Assembly (NCBI GenBank): GCA_964447285.1
Contig: CAYURO010000025.1
Location: 3,242-67,241, forward strand
DNA length: 64,000 nucleotides
Reading direction: 5' to 3'
Origin: CAJBNH01 sp964447285
GTDB lineage: Bacteria; Myxococcota_A; UBA9042
This document shows positions 1-9,246 of this stretch, piece after piece; positions within the stretch are counted from its first letter, which is position 1; the number at the start of each line of letters is the position of its first letter. The position numbers and the translations under genes are program-made. Below the pieces are notes generated by a model that saw nothing but the letters and a program-made list of their open reading frames with translations, searched no databases and was not told where the DNA came from.

Positions 1-3000
1 GCGTGGCCGAGCTGGTCGGGGTAGAGCAGCAGCTCGAGGTTATCGATGCGGCGCGGATCGGCCGGCGCATGGACGTGGTATTCGATGCCGACAGGTCCCG
101 TTCCGGTCAGGTCCTGGAGGCCCACCAGCTCAAGCGTCATGCCCGGGTACGTGCTGCCGATCAGCTGGCTCAGGAGCTCGACGCGGCCCTCTTCGGTCGA
201 CCCCACCAGCAGCGCACGGACCAGAGCGCCCAGCGACCCGCCCAACCGCTCGCGGACCACCGCCTCGACCCGACCGTCTGCGTGCCAGTCCAGCTCGACC
301 TGCACGTCGCGGCGATCCTGACCCTGGCCCAGCGCCGGCACTGTCACGTGCGGGTCCTGCGGCGCTTGCGGACACCCGACCAGCAGCCCAGCGCGCCCTC
401 GCAGCCCGGCGCGGATGTGGTTCAGCAGGCCTCCCTCCAGCCCCGGGTCGTACCAGATCTCCACAGGGGGCGACGGCGTCGGTCCCGGCAGCCGCAGTCG
501 CACCAAACTCATGCCGAAGTCTTCGGGGTCGGGCGGCGCGTTCGCCGGTGTGCGGGCCAGCGGCACCACCCGCACCAGACAGGCGTCAGTCCCCAGCCGC
601 CGCGCGATCGTCTGCAGCACCGCCGCACGGTCGCCCTTCTGGTCGGCAAGCGCCGAGTCCGGACGGCCGGGAATGCCGCCACCATGCTCGTTCTGCACCG
701 CCCGTGCCAGCCGCGCCGCCGTCTGCTCCCAGCGTCCGCGCCCCTCAGGCAGCGCCCGCGCTTGCGCCACCCAGCGGTCCAACTCGTCGTCGCGCACGGC
801 CAGCCACGCTGCCAGCGCCTCGTTCCACGGCTCCAGCACCGACGCAAGATCGACCTGGGCCGAGACACGCACCGATGGCAGCGCCGACTCCGGGCGCACC
901 GACTGCGGCTCCAATCTTGCCCGCCGCATGGCGTGCGTGCGGAAGACGTGGGCGGTATAGGCCCCGTCGCGGCGCACCTCGGGCGGCGGAACCGACGGCG
1001 AGGCGGCGAACTCAGCGTGCACGCCAGGGGGCACCAGCACCACGAATTCCGCAAGCACCGTGGGGCCATCGACCGACTGCAGAATGAACGGGGCAAGGCG
1101 CGTTGCGCCGGTGGCCGGGTCGTCGGGCGCGACGTAGACGACCTGAGCGTGCTCGACGGCCGTTCCCGCGCTAACCGCCCGCAGCGAGACGGATTCCTTG
1201 TCCGCCGTCTCGGCTGGGGGCATCGAAGTGCCGTCGGCCATCCAGGTGCGGGCGAACTCCAGCTCGGCTCCGTCGCCGATGCGGACCTCGCCCACATCGC
1301 CCGCCGCGCGGTCGTCCAACACCCGCACGATCTGATGCACCCGCCGCAAGGCACCCCCGCCGGGCAGCAGCACCACGATTTCCTGATCCAGCAGCCACGC
1401 CGTGCTGGCACCGGCGAACAGTGCCGCGTCGTCGGGAACCGTCGCGACGTCCTGACCTTCGCGCTGCCAGGCCCGCCACGGCGCCAAGGCCCCCGCCTGC
1501 AGCGCGCGCTGCCGCACGTCCAGGGCAACGTCGCGCCTCCTCAGCAGATCCTGAAGCGACTGCTGCCACCAGCCCGTCGCTCCTTGGTTCCAGGCCACCT
1601 GCGCGGACTGCCACAGCTCCTCGGTCCGGTCGCGCGACCACAGGGGCAGGGGAAACTCCGGGTCGGCCATGCCGTCGTTCAGCACTTTGAGTCGTCTGGA
1701 GGCTTCGGTGGCGAGTGCCGGCGACCGCATCGCCGCTTGCAGCGCCTGCCGAGCGCCAGCCTGCTGGTCCACCGTGGTCAGCCCCTGCGCGAGCGACAGG
1801 GCCTTCTGCGGGCACGCGGGCGTTCGGGCCAGCACCTGCCGCGTGAGCGTCCGGTCCAGGCCGTCCAGACCCAGCGACAGCGCTCGCTCCCACACATCGC
1901 AGTCGCGCGGCTGGGCATCGACGGCCAGCAGCACCTCTTGCCCCGCCTCGTCGGTCAGTCCCAGGGCCAGCAGCACCTGACCGCGCTCGAGGGCAAGGTC
2001 GGCGCGACGGGCGCCGGGCGATGACGGCGGCGCGCGCGTCTCGCCCTGCGCGACGGGCGGGTCGGGGTCCAGCGGGCCGACCTGCGCCAGCAGTTCCGCC
2101 AGCAAGTGCCATGCGTGCGCGGGGTTGCCGGCGTCGCGGACCTTGGCCACGCGGTCCACTTGGGCGTCGACGTGGTCCGGTCGGCTGTCGAGCACCCGGT
2201 CCAGCGCCGACAGCGGGGCGGTGGACTGGGGGTCCAGACCGGCCATCGCCTCGACCGTCAGCCACGCCGCCAGCGGGCCTTGGGGAAAGGTCGTGGCGAG
2301 TTCGGACCGCGCCGGACCCGCCGGCTCCAGCAGCGCTTGGGCCACCTGACGTGCCGCTGCTGGCCAAGCCGCCGGAGGATGCGTCTCAGTCAGGGCCACG
2401 GTTGCCGCAGGAATCACATCTAATTCAACAGGTTCCGAGCTGTCTCCCAAGGAGGCCGCGACGTCGAGGCGGTGCGGACCCGCCGCGAGCTCGACCCAGC
2501 CGCGCCGCAGTCGGTCCGTGGGCCCCATGGCGTTCGCCGCCTCGCCCGTCCACGGGCGGCCGTCCAGCCACAGACGCAGGCCGCGAGGCGCTCGTGCGAT
2601 CAGGTAGTGGGGGCCGGCTTGCGTCTCGAACGCCGCGCGCAGGGCATACACGCCGGGATTGCGCACGGGCAGGCGGTAGCGGCCAATCCGTAGCGACGCG
2701 GGCAGGGCCTCTTGCTCCGGCTCGACCGGCAGGTCCAGCGCTTGGCCAGTCGCTGGGTCGTCGGTCGGTGGCGTGTCGAACACCGCAGGAGGCAACAGGA
2801 TCGCCTCCAGTCCGGTGTGCAGGCGGCGCGACACGGGCGTGCTCCAAGCCTGCACCTGCAGCGGCCGACCGAGCGGTAAGGCGTCGCCCAGTCCAAGGTC
2901 GTTGGCCTGCACCAGAAGACTGCCGAGCGCGAGTCGACGGCGCAGGGCGTCGAGCGGATGGCGCGCTTCCAGCAGTCTTTTCGCGGTTTGTGGTCGGTCG

Positions 3001-3482
3001 TGGATCGCGGCCAACACGCCTTGCCGATCGCGCACCGCAAGTCGGGGCAGCGCTTCGGCGGTCAGGGTGCGCGCGACCTCTGCCGACGCGATCGCCTCTT
3101 CGTCCGCGGGCGCTGTCGCCGCCAGCCGGTCCGCCGCGTCGGCCAGATCCAGCCACGCCGCCGCGCGCCGTTGGATGTCCACGTCGCCTTGCAGCGCCAA
3201 CACCCGCAGCAGGTGCGGCAACAGGCCGGGCACGGTCGCCGGAGCCAGCACCGCCCCCGCGTCGCCGTGGTCGCGCAGGTCGGCGCAGTCAACGTCGTGC
3301 AGCAGGCACAGCCAGCCGAGATCCTGATGCGCCGCGTCGCGTTGCAAGGGGTCGCCCAAACGCTCGCGGGCGTCTTCGCGCAGCTGGGCGGGATCTACAC
3401 CGGGGTCGAACGCCGACAGCGGTGCACCACAGGCCGCCATGAGCGTCAAGGCGAGTCCGATCAGCAGCCAACGGTGGCTCAT
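1..3482 (-). CDS. DUF3857/transglutaminase-like lipoprotein, catalytic residues lost (3' end outside window)
   Basis: An uninterrupted reading frame of 1160 visible codons runs from ATG 3482 off the left edge. The start overlaps the stop of the upstream gene (ATGA), so translation is probably coupled. The N-terminus is a lipoprotein signal with lipobox LMAAC (Cys18). Visible order: an alpha-helical part, a PA14-like beta region with an LWLDG motif near residue 304, further helices, a DUF3857-type segment about 680-860, and a transglutaminase-like region about 900-1020. Compared with the upstream paralogue, the catalytic Cys is Gln948 and the catalytic His is Met991, at the same 43-residue spacing; an Asp (1012) remains. 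It therefore looks like a non-enzymatic membrane-anchored partner. The frame and domain order are read directly; the role is inferred. Confidence 0.85.
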   Translation of the reverse strand, partial: MSHRWLLIGLALTLMAACGAPLSAFDPGVDPAQLREDARERLGDPLQRDAAHQDLGWLCLLHDVDCADLRDHGDAGAVLAPATVPGLLPHLLRVLALQGDVDIQRRAAAWLDLADAADRLAATAPADEEAIASAEVARTLTAEALPRLAVRDRQGVLAAIHDRPQTAKRLLEARHPLDALRRRLALGSLLVQANDLGLGDALPLGRPLQVQAWSTPVSRRLHTGLEAILLPPAVFDTPPTDDPATGQALDLPVEPEQEALPASLRIGRYRLPVRNPGVYALRAAFETQAGPHYLIARAPRGLRLWLDGRPWTGEAANAMGPTDRLRRGWVELAAGPHRLDVAASLGDSSEPVELDVIPAATVALTETHPPAAWPAAARQVAQALLEPAGPARSELATTFPQGPLAAWLTVEAMAGLDPQSTAPLSALDRVLDSRPDHVDAQVDRVAKVRDAGNPAHAWHLLAELLAQVGPLDPDPPVAQGETRAPPSSPGARRADLALERGQVLLALGLTDEAGQEVLLAVDAQPRDCDVWERALSLGLDGLDRTLTRQVLARTPACPQKALSLAQGLTTVDQQAGARQALQAAMRSPALATEASRRLKVLNDGMADPEFPLPLWSRDRTEELWQSAQVAWNQGATGWWQQSLQDLLRRRDVALDVRQRALQAGALAPWRAWQREGQDVATVPDDAALFAGASTAWLLDQEIVVLLPGGGALRRVHQIVRVLDDRAAGDVGEVRIGDGAELEFARTWMADGTSMPPAETADKESVSLRAVSAGTAVEHAQVVYVAPDDPATGATRLAPFILQSVDGPTVLAEFVVLVPPGVHAEFAASPSVPPPEVRRDGAYTAHVFRTHAMRRARLEPQSVRPESALPSVRVSAQVDLASVLEPWNEALAAWLAVRDDELDRWVAQARALPEGRGRWEQTAARLARAVQNEHGGGIPGRPDSALADQKGDRAAVLQTIARRLGTDACLVRVVPLARTPANAPPDPEDFGMSLVRLRLPGPTPSPPVEIWYDPGLEGGLLNHIRAGLRGRAGLLVGCPQAPQDPHVTVPALGQGQDRRDVQVELDWHADGRVEAVVRERLGGSLGALVRALLVGSTEEGRVELLSQLIGSTYPGMTLELVGLQDLTGTGPVGIEYHVHAPADPRRIDNLELLLYPDQLGH

Positions 3483-6400
3483 CGGGGCCTCCCGTCGTCC
3501 GGCGTCGGGGCGGGGCCCAGCACGGTCTCGTCGCGCAAACCCGCGTCAACGCGGGTCAACCAGGTGCGAAAGGCCGCGTAGCCGTCCTGCGGGATGTAGC
3601 GCGTCGTGACCTCGAACGACGAGACGATTCGGGCGTGGTTTCCGCGCTTGGGGTCGGGATTTCGTTGGGACGTGATCAGGAAGTGGCCGTAGGCGCAGTC
3701 AGTTTGCGGCGCGCTGGACAGCCGGACCGCCACTGTGGAGAAGCCCGCGACGACGACGTCTGCTGTATCGCGAAACGCATACTCCAGTTGCAGCGGGTGC
3801 TTGCGGCCTTCCGCGCGGGCAAGCTGGCTGACCAGTGGCTTGCCGGGACGCAGGGGAGCGACCGCAAAGTACCCATCTGCGACCCTGGCCACCTGCGGCG
3901 CTGTCGCCTCGACCTTGACCTCGACGCGGTCCGCCGGGGGCTGGATGCCGGTCGCCTCGACCTTGGTGACCGCAATGCCGGGAAAGCGCGGCGCCAGATC
4001 CTGCTCGATCCGCTCGCGGCGGGTCTCGGCGGTTGCCAACCTCGCGCGGACCTCGGCGGCGGGCAGCCCCTGCAGCGTCCACGTGATCTGGATCTTCGCC
4101 GCACCGTCCTGTTCGATCCAGAGTCCCAGCTCCTCGTGCCGCGTGTTCCGCTCTGGTCCAAACTCGGGCATCCGTACCAGTTTTGCCTGTGGCGACGCAC
4201 CCTTGGCAGGCGGCACCACCAGCGCCATGCCCCCCGTGTCGCCGCCGGGCAGCTCGGTCGGGGCGTTGTGTTGCGCTGTCGTGTCGACGAACCAGTCCAG
4301 CTCGGGCACGTACGCGATCGCGTGGTTGAAGACGCCCAGCGAGGCCACGTCGTCGTGCAGCCGCCCCAGGTCCGACGTGCGCACCAGCGCCACCCGCGCC
4401 TCGACCCCCAGCTCGGCCAGCAGCGCCACCATCAGCGTCGCCTGGTCCTTGCAGTCGCCGAACTGGCGCTGGATCACCTCGCGCACCGCATGGGGTTTCA
4501 GGCTGTGGATGCCGAACTCCAGGCCCACATAGCGGATCTGGCTGGCGACATAGCCGTGCACGGCACGCACCTTCTGCTCGACCGTGGTCGCGCCCGCTCC
4601 CAGCCGCTGCGCCAGCTCCTTGACCATCGGGTCGCTTCCCGGTGCCGGCAGCGCCTCGGCCATCAGCCCGGCAAACCAGCGGGCGGCCGCGTCCCAGGTC
4701 GGAAATGACGACAGGTGCAGGTACGGCAGCACGTCGGTCACGCCCGGCATCCCATCTTCGGACGGGTGCGCCGGCAGCGGCCCCACCGACAGCGTCCACG
4801 TGTCCCACACGCCCTGGTCGTCGCTGGGCCCGGCCGTCGGCGTCTTCGCGACCCGTGTCATGGCCAGCAGCGGGGCGTCGGGACGGCGTGGGTCTACATA
4901 GTGGTGGAAGAAGGGTGTGCCTTCGAGCAGTTGGACGGCGATCGAGGTCTCGCGCACCGGCTGCTCGTCGCCCAGCACCAGCAGCTCGCCGAAGACGAGG
5001 CCAAACGGCGTCGGCAGCAGGTCGCGCACCACGTATTCGGCCACGGCTGTATCGCCGGGCCGCAGGCTGCGAAACGTCAGGGTGGTCCGTTCCAGGTCGT
5101 AGTACATGCCCGAAGCGTCTTCGCCAAAGCGGTCCACGGTCTGCGGCACGTCGCGGTCGATCCGGCCATCCGCCCGCACGATCACGGCCAGCAGCACATC
5201 GGCGCGCGACAGGCTGGGGGCGTACTCGATCTGCACTTCGCGCGCGGTCGGCCCGCCCTTGCCCACGTAGTGCACCTCGGCCTCGTAGCGGGCCTGTTGG
5301 CCGTTGCCCAGCGCTTGCAGCACCGTCTGTTGCAGCCGCGTCTCGAAGGGATACGGTCGGGGCAGCTTGGCCTCGGCGCGCACCAAGGCGAGCAGATCCC
5401 GGCGCAGTGGCGCGAAGAAGTCGCCGTCGGGACGCAGGATCTGCAGCCGGGCCCGCAGGTCGGCCCGCGCCGGCGCCCGCTGCAGGGCCGACCGCAGCAG
5501 CTCGATCGCCAGCGGCTTCTGACCCAGACGTGCCGCGATGCGCGCCCGCAGCTCCAAGACACCGGAATCCACCAGATGCGGCGGCAGCCGGTCCAGCGCC
5601 TGCATGGCCAATGCGGCTTGCCCCAAGGACAATCTCGCGCGAGCGACGGAGGCCCAAGCCCGGCTGCGCCCCGGGAAACGCCGGTCCAGATCGGCTGCGA
5701 TGGCCTCCGTTGCCGACAGATCGCCGGTTTCGATGCGCGCGGCCAGATGGTTCAGGTGGCGCTCCAACCGGCCGGGCTCCACTTCCACCAGCCTCGCGTG
5801 CAGCTGGGCGGCCTCGGTCAATCGGTCGTGGGCGGTGGCGTTGCGGATGCGGGCGGCTAGCAGCTCAGGGGCGTCGGGCCAGCGCTCGCCACAGCGCTCC
5901 AGCAGGCGTGAGGCGATCAGGTCCGCGCCTAGCCGTGACCACAGGTCGGCCCGCACGATGCACGCCCGCACCGACGATTCCTCTGGGCCCTTGCCGTGTT
6001 GGGCTGTCCAGTCGGTCCAGATCTGGTGCGCGGTCGGGGTCTTGCCGATCTCGTCCAGCGCTTGGGCCTGCGCGACCATCAGCTCAGGTGCGTCGGGCAG
6101 CAGCTCAGCCCACGCGCGCAGCCGGTCGATGCGGTCGCCGGGCTCGCCGGCCAGCATCGCGTGCCCCAGAGCCGTCTGCGGATCAGGGGGCAATTCCTCG
6201 GGAAATACGGCCAACAGCCGCTCCGACAGCTCGACCGGCAACGGCCAGCCGTGCCACGCCAACGCCACAAAGGTCGCCAGCACTCCGGGTCGGGCGGCGC
6301 GTTCGGGCGCCAGCGGCCAGACGAGACCCAGCGCAGCGTCGGCCGGACCTGGTGCGGGACTCTGGGCAAAATCAGAGGGTTCCGATGCAAAGGGGGACGC

Positions 6401-7363
6401 GGCCTCAGCGAGAGGCGGCGGCTCGGCGCGGCTCTCGATGGCAAGTGGCGTGTCGCCGGACCCCGTGAAGGCCACCAACAGGGGCAGCGCCGCGTCTGCC
6501 GGAGCAAGCTTGACCACAAGCCGGTGCCATCCGACGGCAAGCAGCACCGGGACGTCATCGGCTTCGGGCAGCACGGCGGCGGTTCCGGCCAGCCCGTACA
6601 GCGTGGGTCGGGCCGCCGCTTGCAGGACCCGCCGGCCATCCAGCCACACCCGCGCCGCCCCATCGACACCCAAGCGCAGCACTGCGGGACCGGGGGTGAC
6701 CGTGCGAAACCAAGCCTGCGCAAACACGATGGCGTCGTCCGGTCGCTCGACCAGAGTTTCCAACGGCACGCGCTCCCCCGGACGCGCCAGCGACCCCGGC
6801 ACCGGCTGCCACCCGACCCGTCCCGCCCGGCCCGGAAACGACGCGCGCAGCGGCACGGTCAGTGCTGCACCGACGGCCTCGATCTCCTGCTCGACCTCGC
6901 CTTCGCGGGCAAATGCCGACCCGTGTTCGTCGCCGAATGGACCCAGCACCGACCAATGCAGCACCACGCCCTGTGACGGAGCGTATGCGGCCACTACGTC
7001 GGCGAGGTCGGCCGCCAGCGCTGCCTGAATCAATGTCGACCGCAGCACCCGAGCGACGGGACCGGTGCCGGCCTTGCGGTCGCGCGTCCAGCGTTTCGCA
7101 GCAGGTTCAAGCAGTTGCACGACCCGCCCGGGAGCCACCGCGCCCAGCGCGCGTCCCACCTCCAACGCTTGGGCCATCGCACTGGGGGCGCCGACCTTGG
7201 CGGTCAGGGACTTGCACACGACGGTCAGTCGTTGGTCCTCAGCGCTGCGGGCGGCAGAGGCGGTCGGAGCAGCGCCAGCCAGCGTCGCCCACGTCAACGC
7301 AACCGCTCCAAACAGGACCGCAGTGGCACGGACGGCGGGACGGGACGCAAGGAGGGGGGTCAC
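3479..7363 (-). CDS. DUF3857 and transglutaminase-core protein, exported, catalytically intact
   Basis: 1294 residues starting at a GTG that overlaps the stop of the CotH gene (GTGA), with GGAG 5 nt upstream. A signal peptide covers about residues 1-38. Then follow a PA14-like jelly-roll region about 175-310 (VWLDG), helical TPR-like repeats about 430-640, DUF3857 about 660-850 and a transglutaminase core about 930-1040. The Cys-His-Asp triad is visible: Cys971 in FGDCKD, His1014 in FNHAIAYV and Asp1027 in FVDTT. Such proteins are thought to act in the periplasm on amide bonds or as peptidases; the substrate is unknown. Its stop overlaps the start of the degenerate paralogue, suggesting the two are made together in fixed ratio. 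Confidence 0.9.
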   Translation of the reverse strand: MTPLLASRPAVRATAVLFGAVALTWATLAGAAPTASAARSAEDQRLTVVCKSLTAKVGAPSAMAQALEVGRALGAVAPGRVVQLLEPAAKRWTRDRKAGTGPVARVLRSTLIQAALAADLADVVAAYAPSQGVVLHWSVLGPFGDEHGSAFAREGEVEQEIEAVGAALTVPLRASFPGRAGRVGWQPVPGSLARPGERVPLETLVERPDDAIVFAQAWFRTVTPGPAVLRLGVDGAARVWLDGRRVLQAAARPTLYGLAGTAAVLPEADDVPVLLAVGWHRLVVKLAPADAALPLLVAFTGSGDTPLAIESRAEPPPLAEAASPFASEPSDFAQSPAPGPADAALGLVWPLAPERAARPGVLATFVALAWHGWPLPVELSERLLAVFPEELPPDPQTALGHAMLAGEPGDRIDRLRAWAELLPDAPELMVAQAQALDEIGKTPTAHQIWTDWTAQHGKGPEESSVRACIVRADLWSRLGADLIASRLLERCGERWPDAPELLAARIRNATAHDRLTEAAQLHARLVEVEPGRLERHLNHLAARIETGDLSATEAIAADLDRRFPGRSRAWASVARARLSLGQAALAMQALDRLPPHLVDSGVLELRARIAARLGQKPLAIELLRSALQRAPARADLRARLQILRPDGDFFAPLRRDLLALVRAEAKLPRPYPFETRLQQTVLQALGNGQQARYEAEVHYVGKGGPTAREVQIEYAPSLSRADVLLAVIVRADGRIDRDVPQTVDRFGEDASGMYYDLERTTLTFRSLRPGDTAVAEYVVRDLLPTPFGLVFGELLVLGDEQPVRETSIAVQLLEGTPFFHHYVDPRRPDAPLLAMTRVAKTPTAGPSDDQGVWDTWTLSVGPLPAHPSEDGMPGVTDVLPYLHLSSFPTWDAAARWFAGLMAEALPAPGSDPMVKELAQRLGAGATTVEQKVRAVHGYVASQIRYVGLEFGIHSLKPHAVREVIQRQFGDCKDQATLMVALLAELGVEARVALVRTSDLGRLHDDVASLGVFNHAIAYVPELDWFVDTTAQHNAPTELPGGDTGGMALVVPPAKGASPQAKLVRMPEFGPERNTRHEELGLWIEQDGAAKIQITWTLQGLPAAEVRARLATAETRRERIEQDLAPRFPGIAVTKVEATGIQPPADRVEVKVEATAPQVARVADGYFAVAPLRPGKPLVSQLARAEGRKHPLQLEYAFRDTADVVVAGFSTVAVRLSSAPQTDCAYGHFLITSQRNPDPKRGNHARIVSSFEVTTRYIPQDGYAAFRTWLTRVDAGLRDETVLGPAPTPDDGRPR

Positions 7364-9075
7364 GGCACTCCGAGTTCTTCGTGGATGAACGCGCGTCGGC
7401 CCTGGGCGTAGGCGCGGATCTCGTCGACGCGGTCGAGATACTCGCCCACGGACGAACGCTTACGCTTGTCAGCCAAAAAGTCCAACCGCAAGGTGCACAT
7501 GGCGGTCTCGAGGCGCTGGTCCAGGAAATCGGGGGCCAAGCCGGTGTCGGCGATTTGCAGGACGAATTGGAAGAAGCGCTTGCGGTAGGCTGGGTTCTCG
7601 AGGACGCGGTAGACCTGGTTGTAGAAGCTGTGCTCGACCGTGTTCACCCCGACATCGAGCGGCAGCTGGGTGAAGATGGTCTCGTCCTGCACATCGAAGG
7701 CCTCGGTCCACAGGTGGCCGAGCGTGAGGTCAAGGTCCCACGGGAAGAACACCCAGCGGTCGTCGGCCGCTGCCGGGTCGCGGTACAGATAGAAGTTCTT
7801 GCGGATGTGCTCGTGGTTCTGCAGGACGGCCATGCCGGCAGCGTACGCCAGCCAGTCGTCCACGCGCAGGTGCTGATCGATGTTCGCCGCAAAATCGTCC
7901 TTCGGCAGCTGCAGCACGCCTTCGATGAACGCGACCAGGTCGTTGAAGTCTTCCGTCAGGCCGGCCTGTTTCGCGTAGACCTGCGCATATAGTTCTGGGG
8001 CCATCGGCGTCAGCTTGCCGCTCGGCTCGACGGCCAGCTCGTAGGGCGGATCTGACTCGTACAGGTTGCCGTCCGGGTTCAGCCCCCAAGCCTGCAAAAA
8101 GTCGCCGCCGATGCGCTGCACGTGGTTCATCAGGCCGTAGTAACGCCCGTTGATACGCAAGTGCACGTACTCGGACTTTGGCGTCGGCAGCCAGGTGGTG
8201 GCGCGGTAGATCTCGTACGACACCCGGGTGCGCAACATCGTCTTGTCTACGTACTCGGCGCGAAGAATCAGCTTGCGTTCCCCGCTCTTGAGCTGCTGGC
8301 CCTTCGGCAGGTTCACGCGGAACGACTTCTTCGGCATCTCGGAGCTGGCGCCGCCGTGCAGTCGAATCTCCGACCCCGCAAACACCTGGCCCTCGGCCTT
8401 GAACGTCGCCGGGTAGTAGGTGCGGTCGTACGGGTCGGCGATCATGGCCTTCCAGTCGACCGGGGCCATCTCGACCTCCCAGATCGGCAACGGACTGACG
8501 TAAGCCTCGAATTCGACGACGCCTTGGCGACCATCCGGCAGGCTGGCCGTCAGCGTGTGGCGACCCGCGGTGGCAAACGTCACCTTGGCGGTCGTCACGC
8601 CCGCCGCCGGCGTTCCCACGCTCAGCACCGTGACCCCGGGAGTGCCGGTCAGCGTCAGGGGACCCGCGGCCTTGATGTCGGTGCTGTCGCTGCCCGGCTT
8701 GCGGACACGCACGTCCAGCGTCTCGACCACCCCGACGGCCTGCAGCCAGCCCGAGCCGGTCAGCTCGATATCACCGGTCGCCCAGAGGTCCGGCAGCTCG
8801 AACTTGCCCACCACCGTCGGGCACACGGGAAGGTCGACATCTTGCGCAACCGGGAACGGGGGTTGCGTGTCGGCGGTCCAGCCTGCGCCATCGGCGGCGT
8901 CGCTGCCCACCGAGTCCGCAGCATCCGCGGCCCCATCTGACCCCGCATCTGCCACATCGGTGGCGTCGGCCACGTCTCCCGCGAGCACATCCGGCGTGTC
9001 CGTGTCAGGAATGGGCTCCGGCGAGCACGCCGCTAGAAAGGCAAGGGCAAGGGCGATGGCGAGACGTCGGGGCAT
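7360..9075 (-). CDS. CotH-family kinase lipoprotein
   Basis: 571 residues. The start is ATG 9075, which gives a clean lipoprotein signal (lipobox LAAC, Cys17) and has GGGAG 7 nt upstream; a longer in-frame extension lacks these. After the Cys comes an Asp/Ala/Thr-rich linker to about residue 75, a beta-sandwich-like section, then the CotH domain about 195-540 with RLHGGASSEMPKKSFRVN (about 235-253) and FFPWDLDLTLG near 445. CotH proteins are atypical protein kinases known from spore coats and secreted bacterial proteins. It is the first gene after a good promoter (9135-9162) and couples into the two DUF3857 genes. Substrate is not deducible. Confidence 0.9.
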   Translation of the reverse strand: MPRRLAIALALAFLAACSPEPIPDTDTPDVLAGDVADATDVADAGSDGAADAADSVGSDAADGAGWTADTQPPFPVAQDVDLPVCPTVVGKFELPDLWATGDIELTGSGWLQAVGVVETLDVRVRKPGSDSTDIKAAGPLTLTGTPGVTVLSVGTPAAGVTTAKVTFATAGRHTLTASLPDGRQGVVEFEAYVSPLPIWEVEMAPVDWKAMIADPYDRTYYPATFKAEGQVFAGSEIRLHGGASSEMPKKSFRVNLPKGQQLKSGERKLILRAEYVDKTMLRTRVSYEIYRATTWLPTPKSEYVHLRINGRYYGLMNHVQRIGGDFLQAWGLNPDGNLYESDPPYELAVEPSGKLTPMAPELYAQVYAKQAGLTEDFNDLVAFIEGVLQLPKDDFAANIDQHLRVDDWLAYAAGMAVLQNHEHIRKNFYLYRDPAAADDRWVFFPWDLDLTLGHLWTEAFDVQDETIFTQLPLDVGVNTVEHSFYNQVYRVLENPAYRKRFFQFVLQIADTGLAPDFLDQRLETAMCTLRLDFLADKRKRSSVGEYLDRVDEIRAYAQGRRAFIHEELGVP

Positions 9076-9115
9076 GCGAGGCTCCCAAGAAATCGGGTGT
9101 GCGAGGAACTTTGGG

Positions 9116-9132
9116 CGACAGTTAGACTGTCG
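9116..9132. promoter_or_regulatory. Perfect palindrome at the predicted transcription start of the CotH operon
   Basis: CGACAGT-TAG-ACTGTCG, 7-bp perfect arms with a 3-nt spacer. It lies just downstream of the predicted -10 box, so it covers the expected start point of the minus-strand transcript. This is the position of a repressor operator; an RNA 5' hairpin is the alternative. Confidence 0.5.
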
Positions 9133-9134
9133 GC

Positions 9135-9162
9135 ACGATACACGCAGCGATCCGACCGTCAA
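9135..9162 (-). promoter_or_regulatory. Sigma70-type promoter for the CotH-DUF3857 operon
   Basis: On the minus strand TTGACG (9162-9157), a 16-nt spacer and TATCGT (9140-9135), in the 171-bp gap upstream of ATG 9075. It is the best consensus match noticed in the window. A palindrome follows immediately. Confidence 0.5.
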
Positions 9163-9246
9163 CCTCACCGAAACGCGAGAGGTCGCGGTGCCGCGAACGC
9201 CAACGGGAGTCCCGCAAATGAAACAGGCAAATTGGGAAAACGCAGG

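Noticed and set aside
3..2024. Long plus-strand reading frame of 673 codons
   Set aside because: It is antisense to the DUF3857-type lipoprotein gene, rich in Arg/His/Gln with no domain; such shadows are expected at this GC content.
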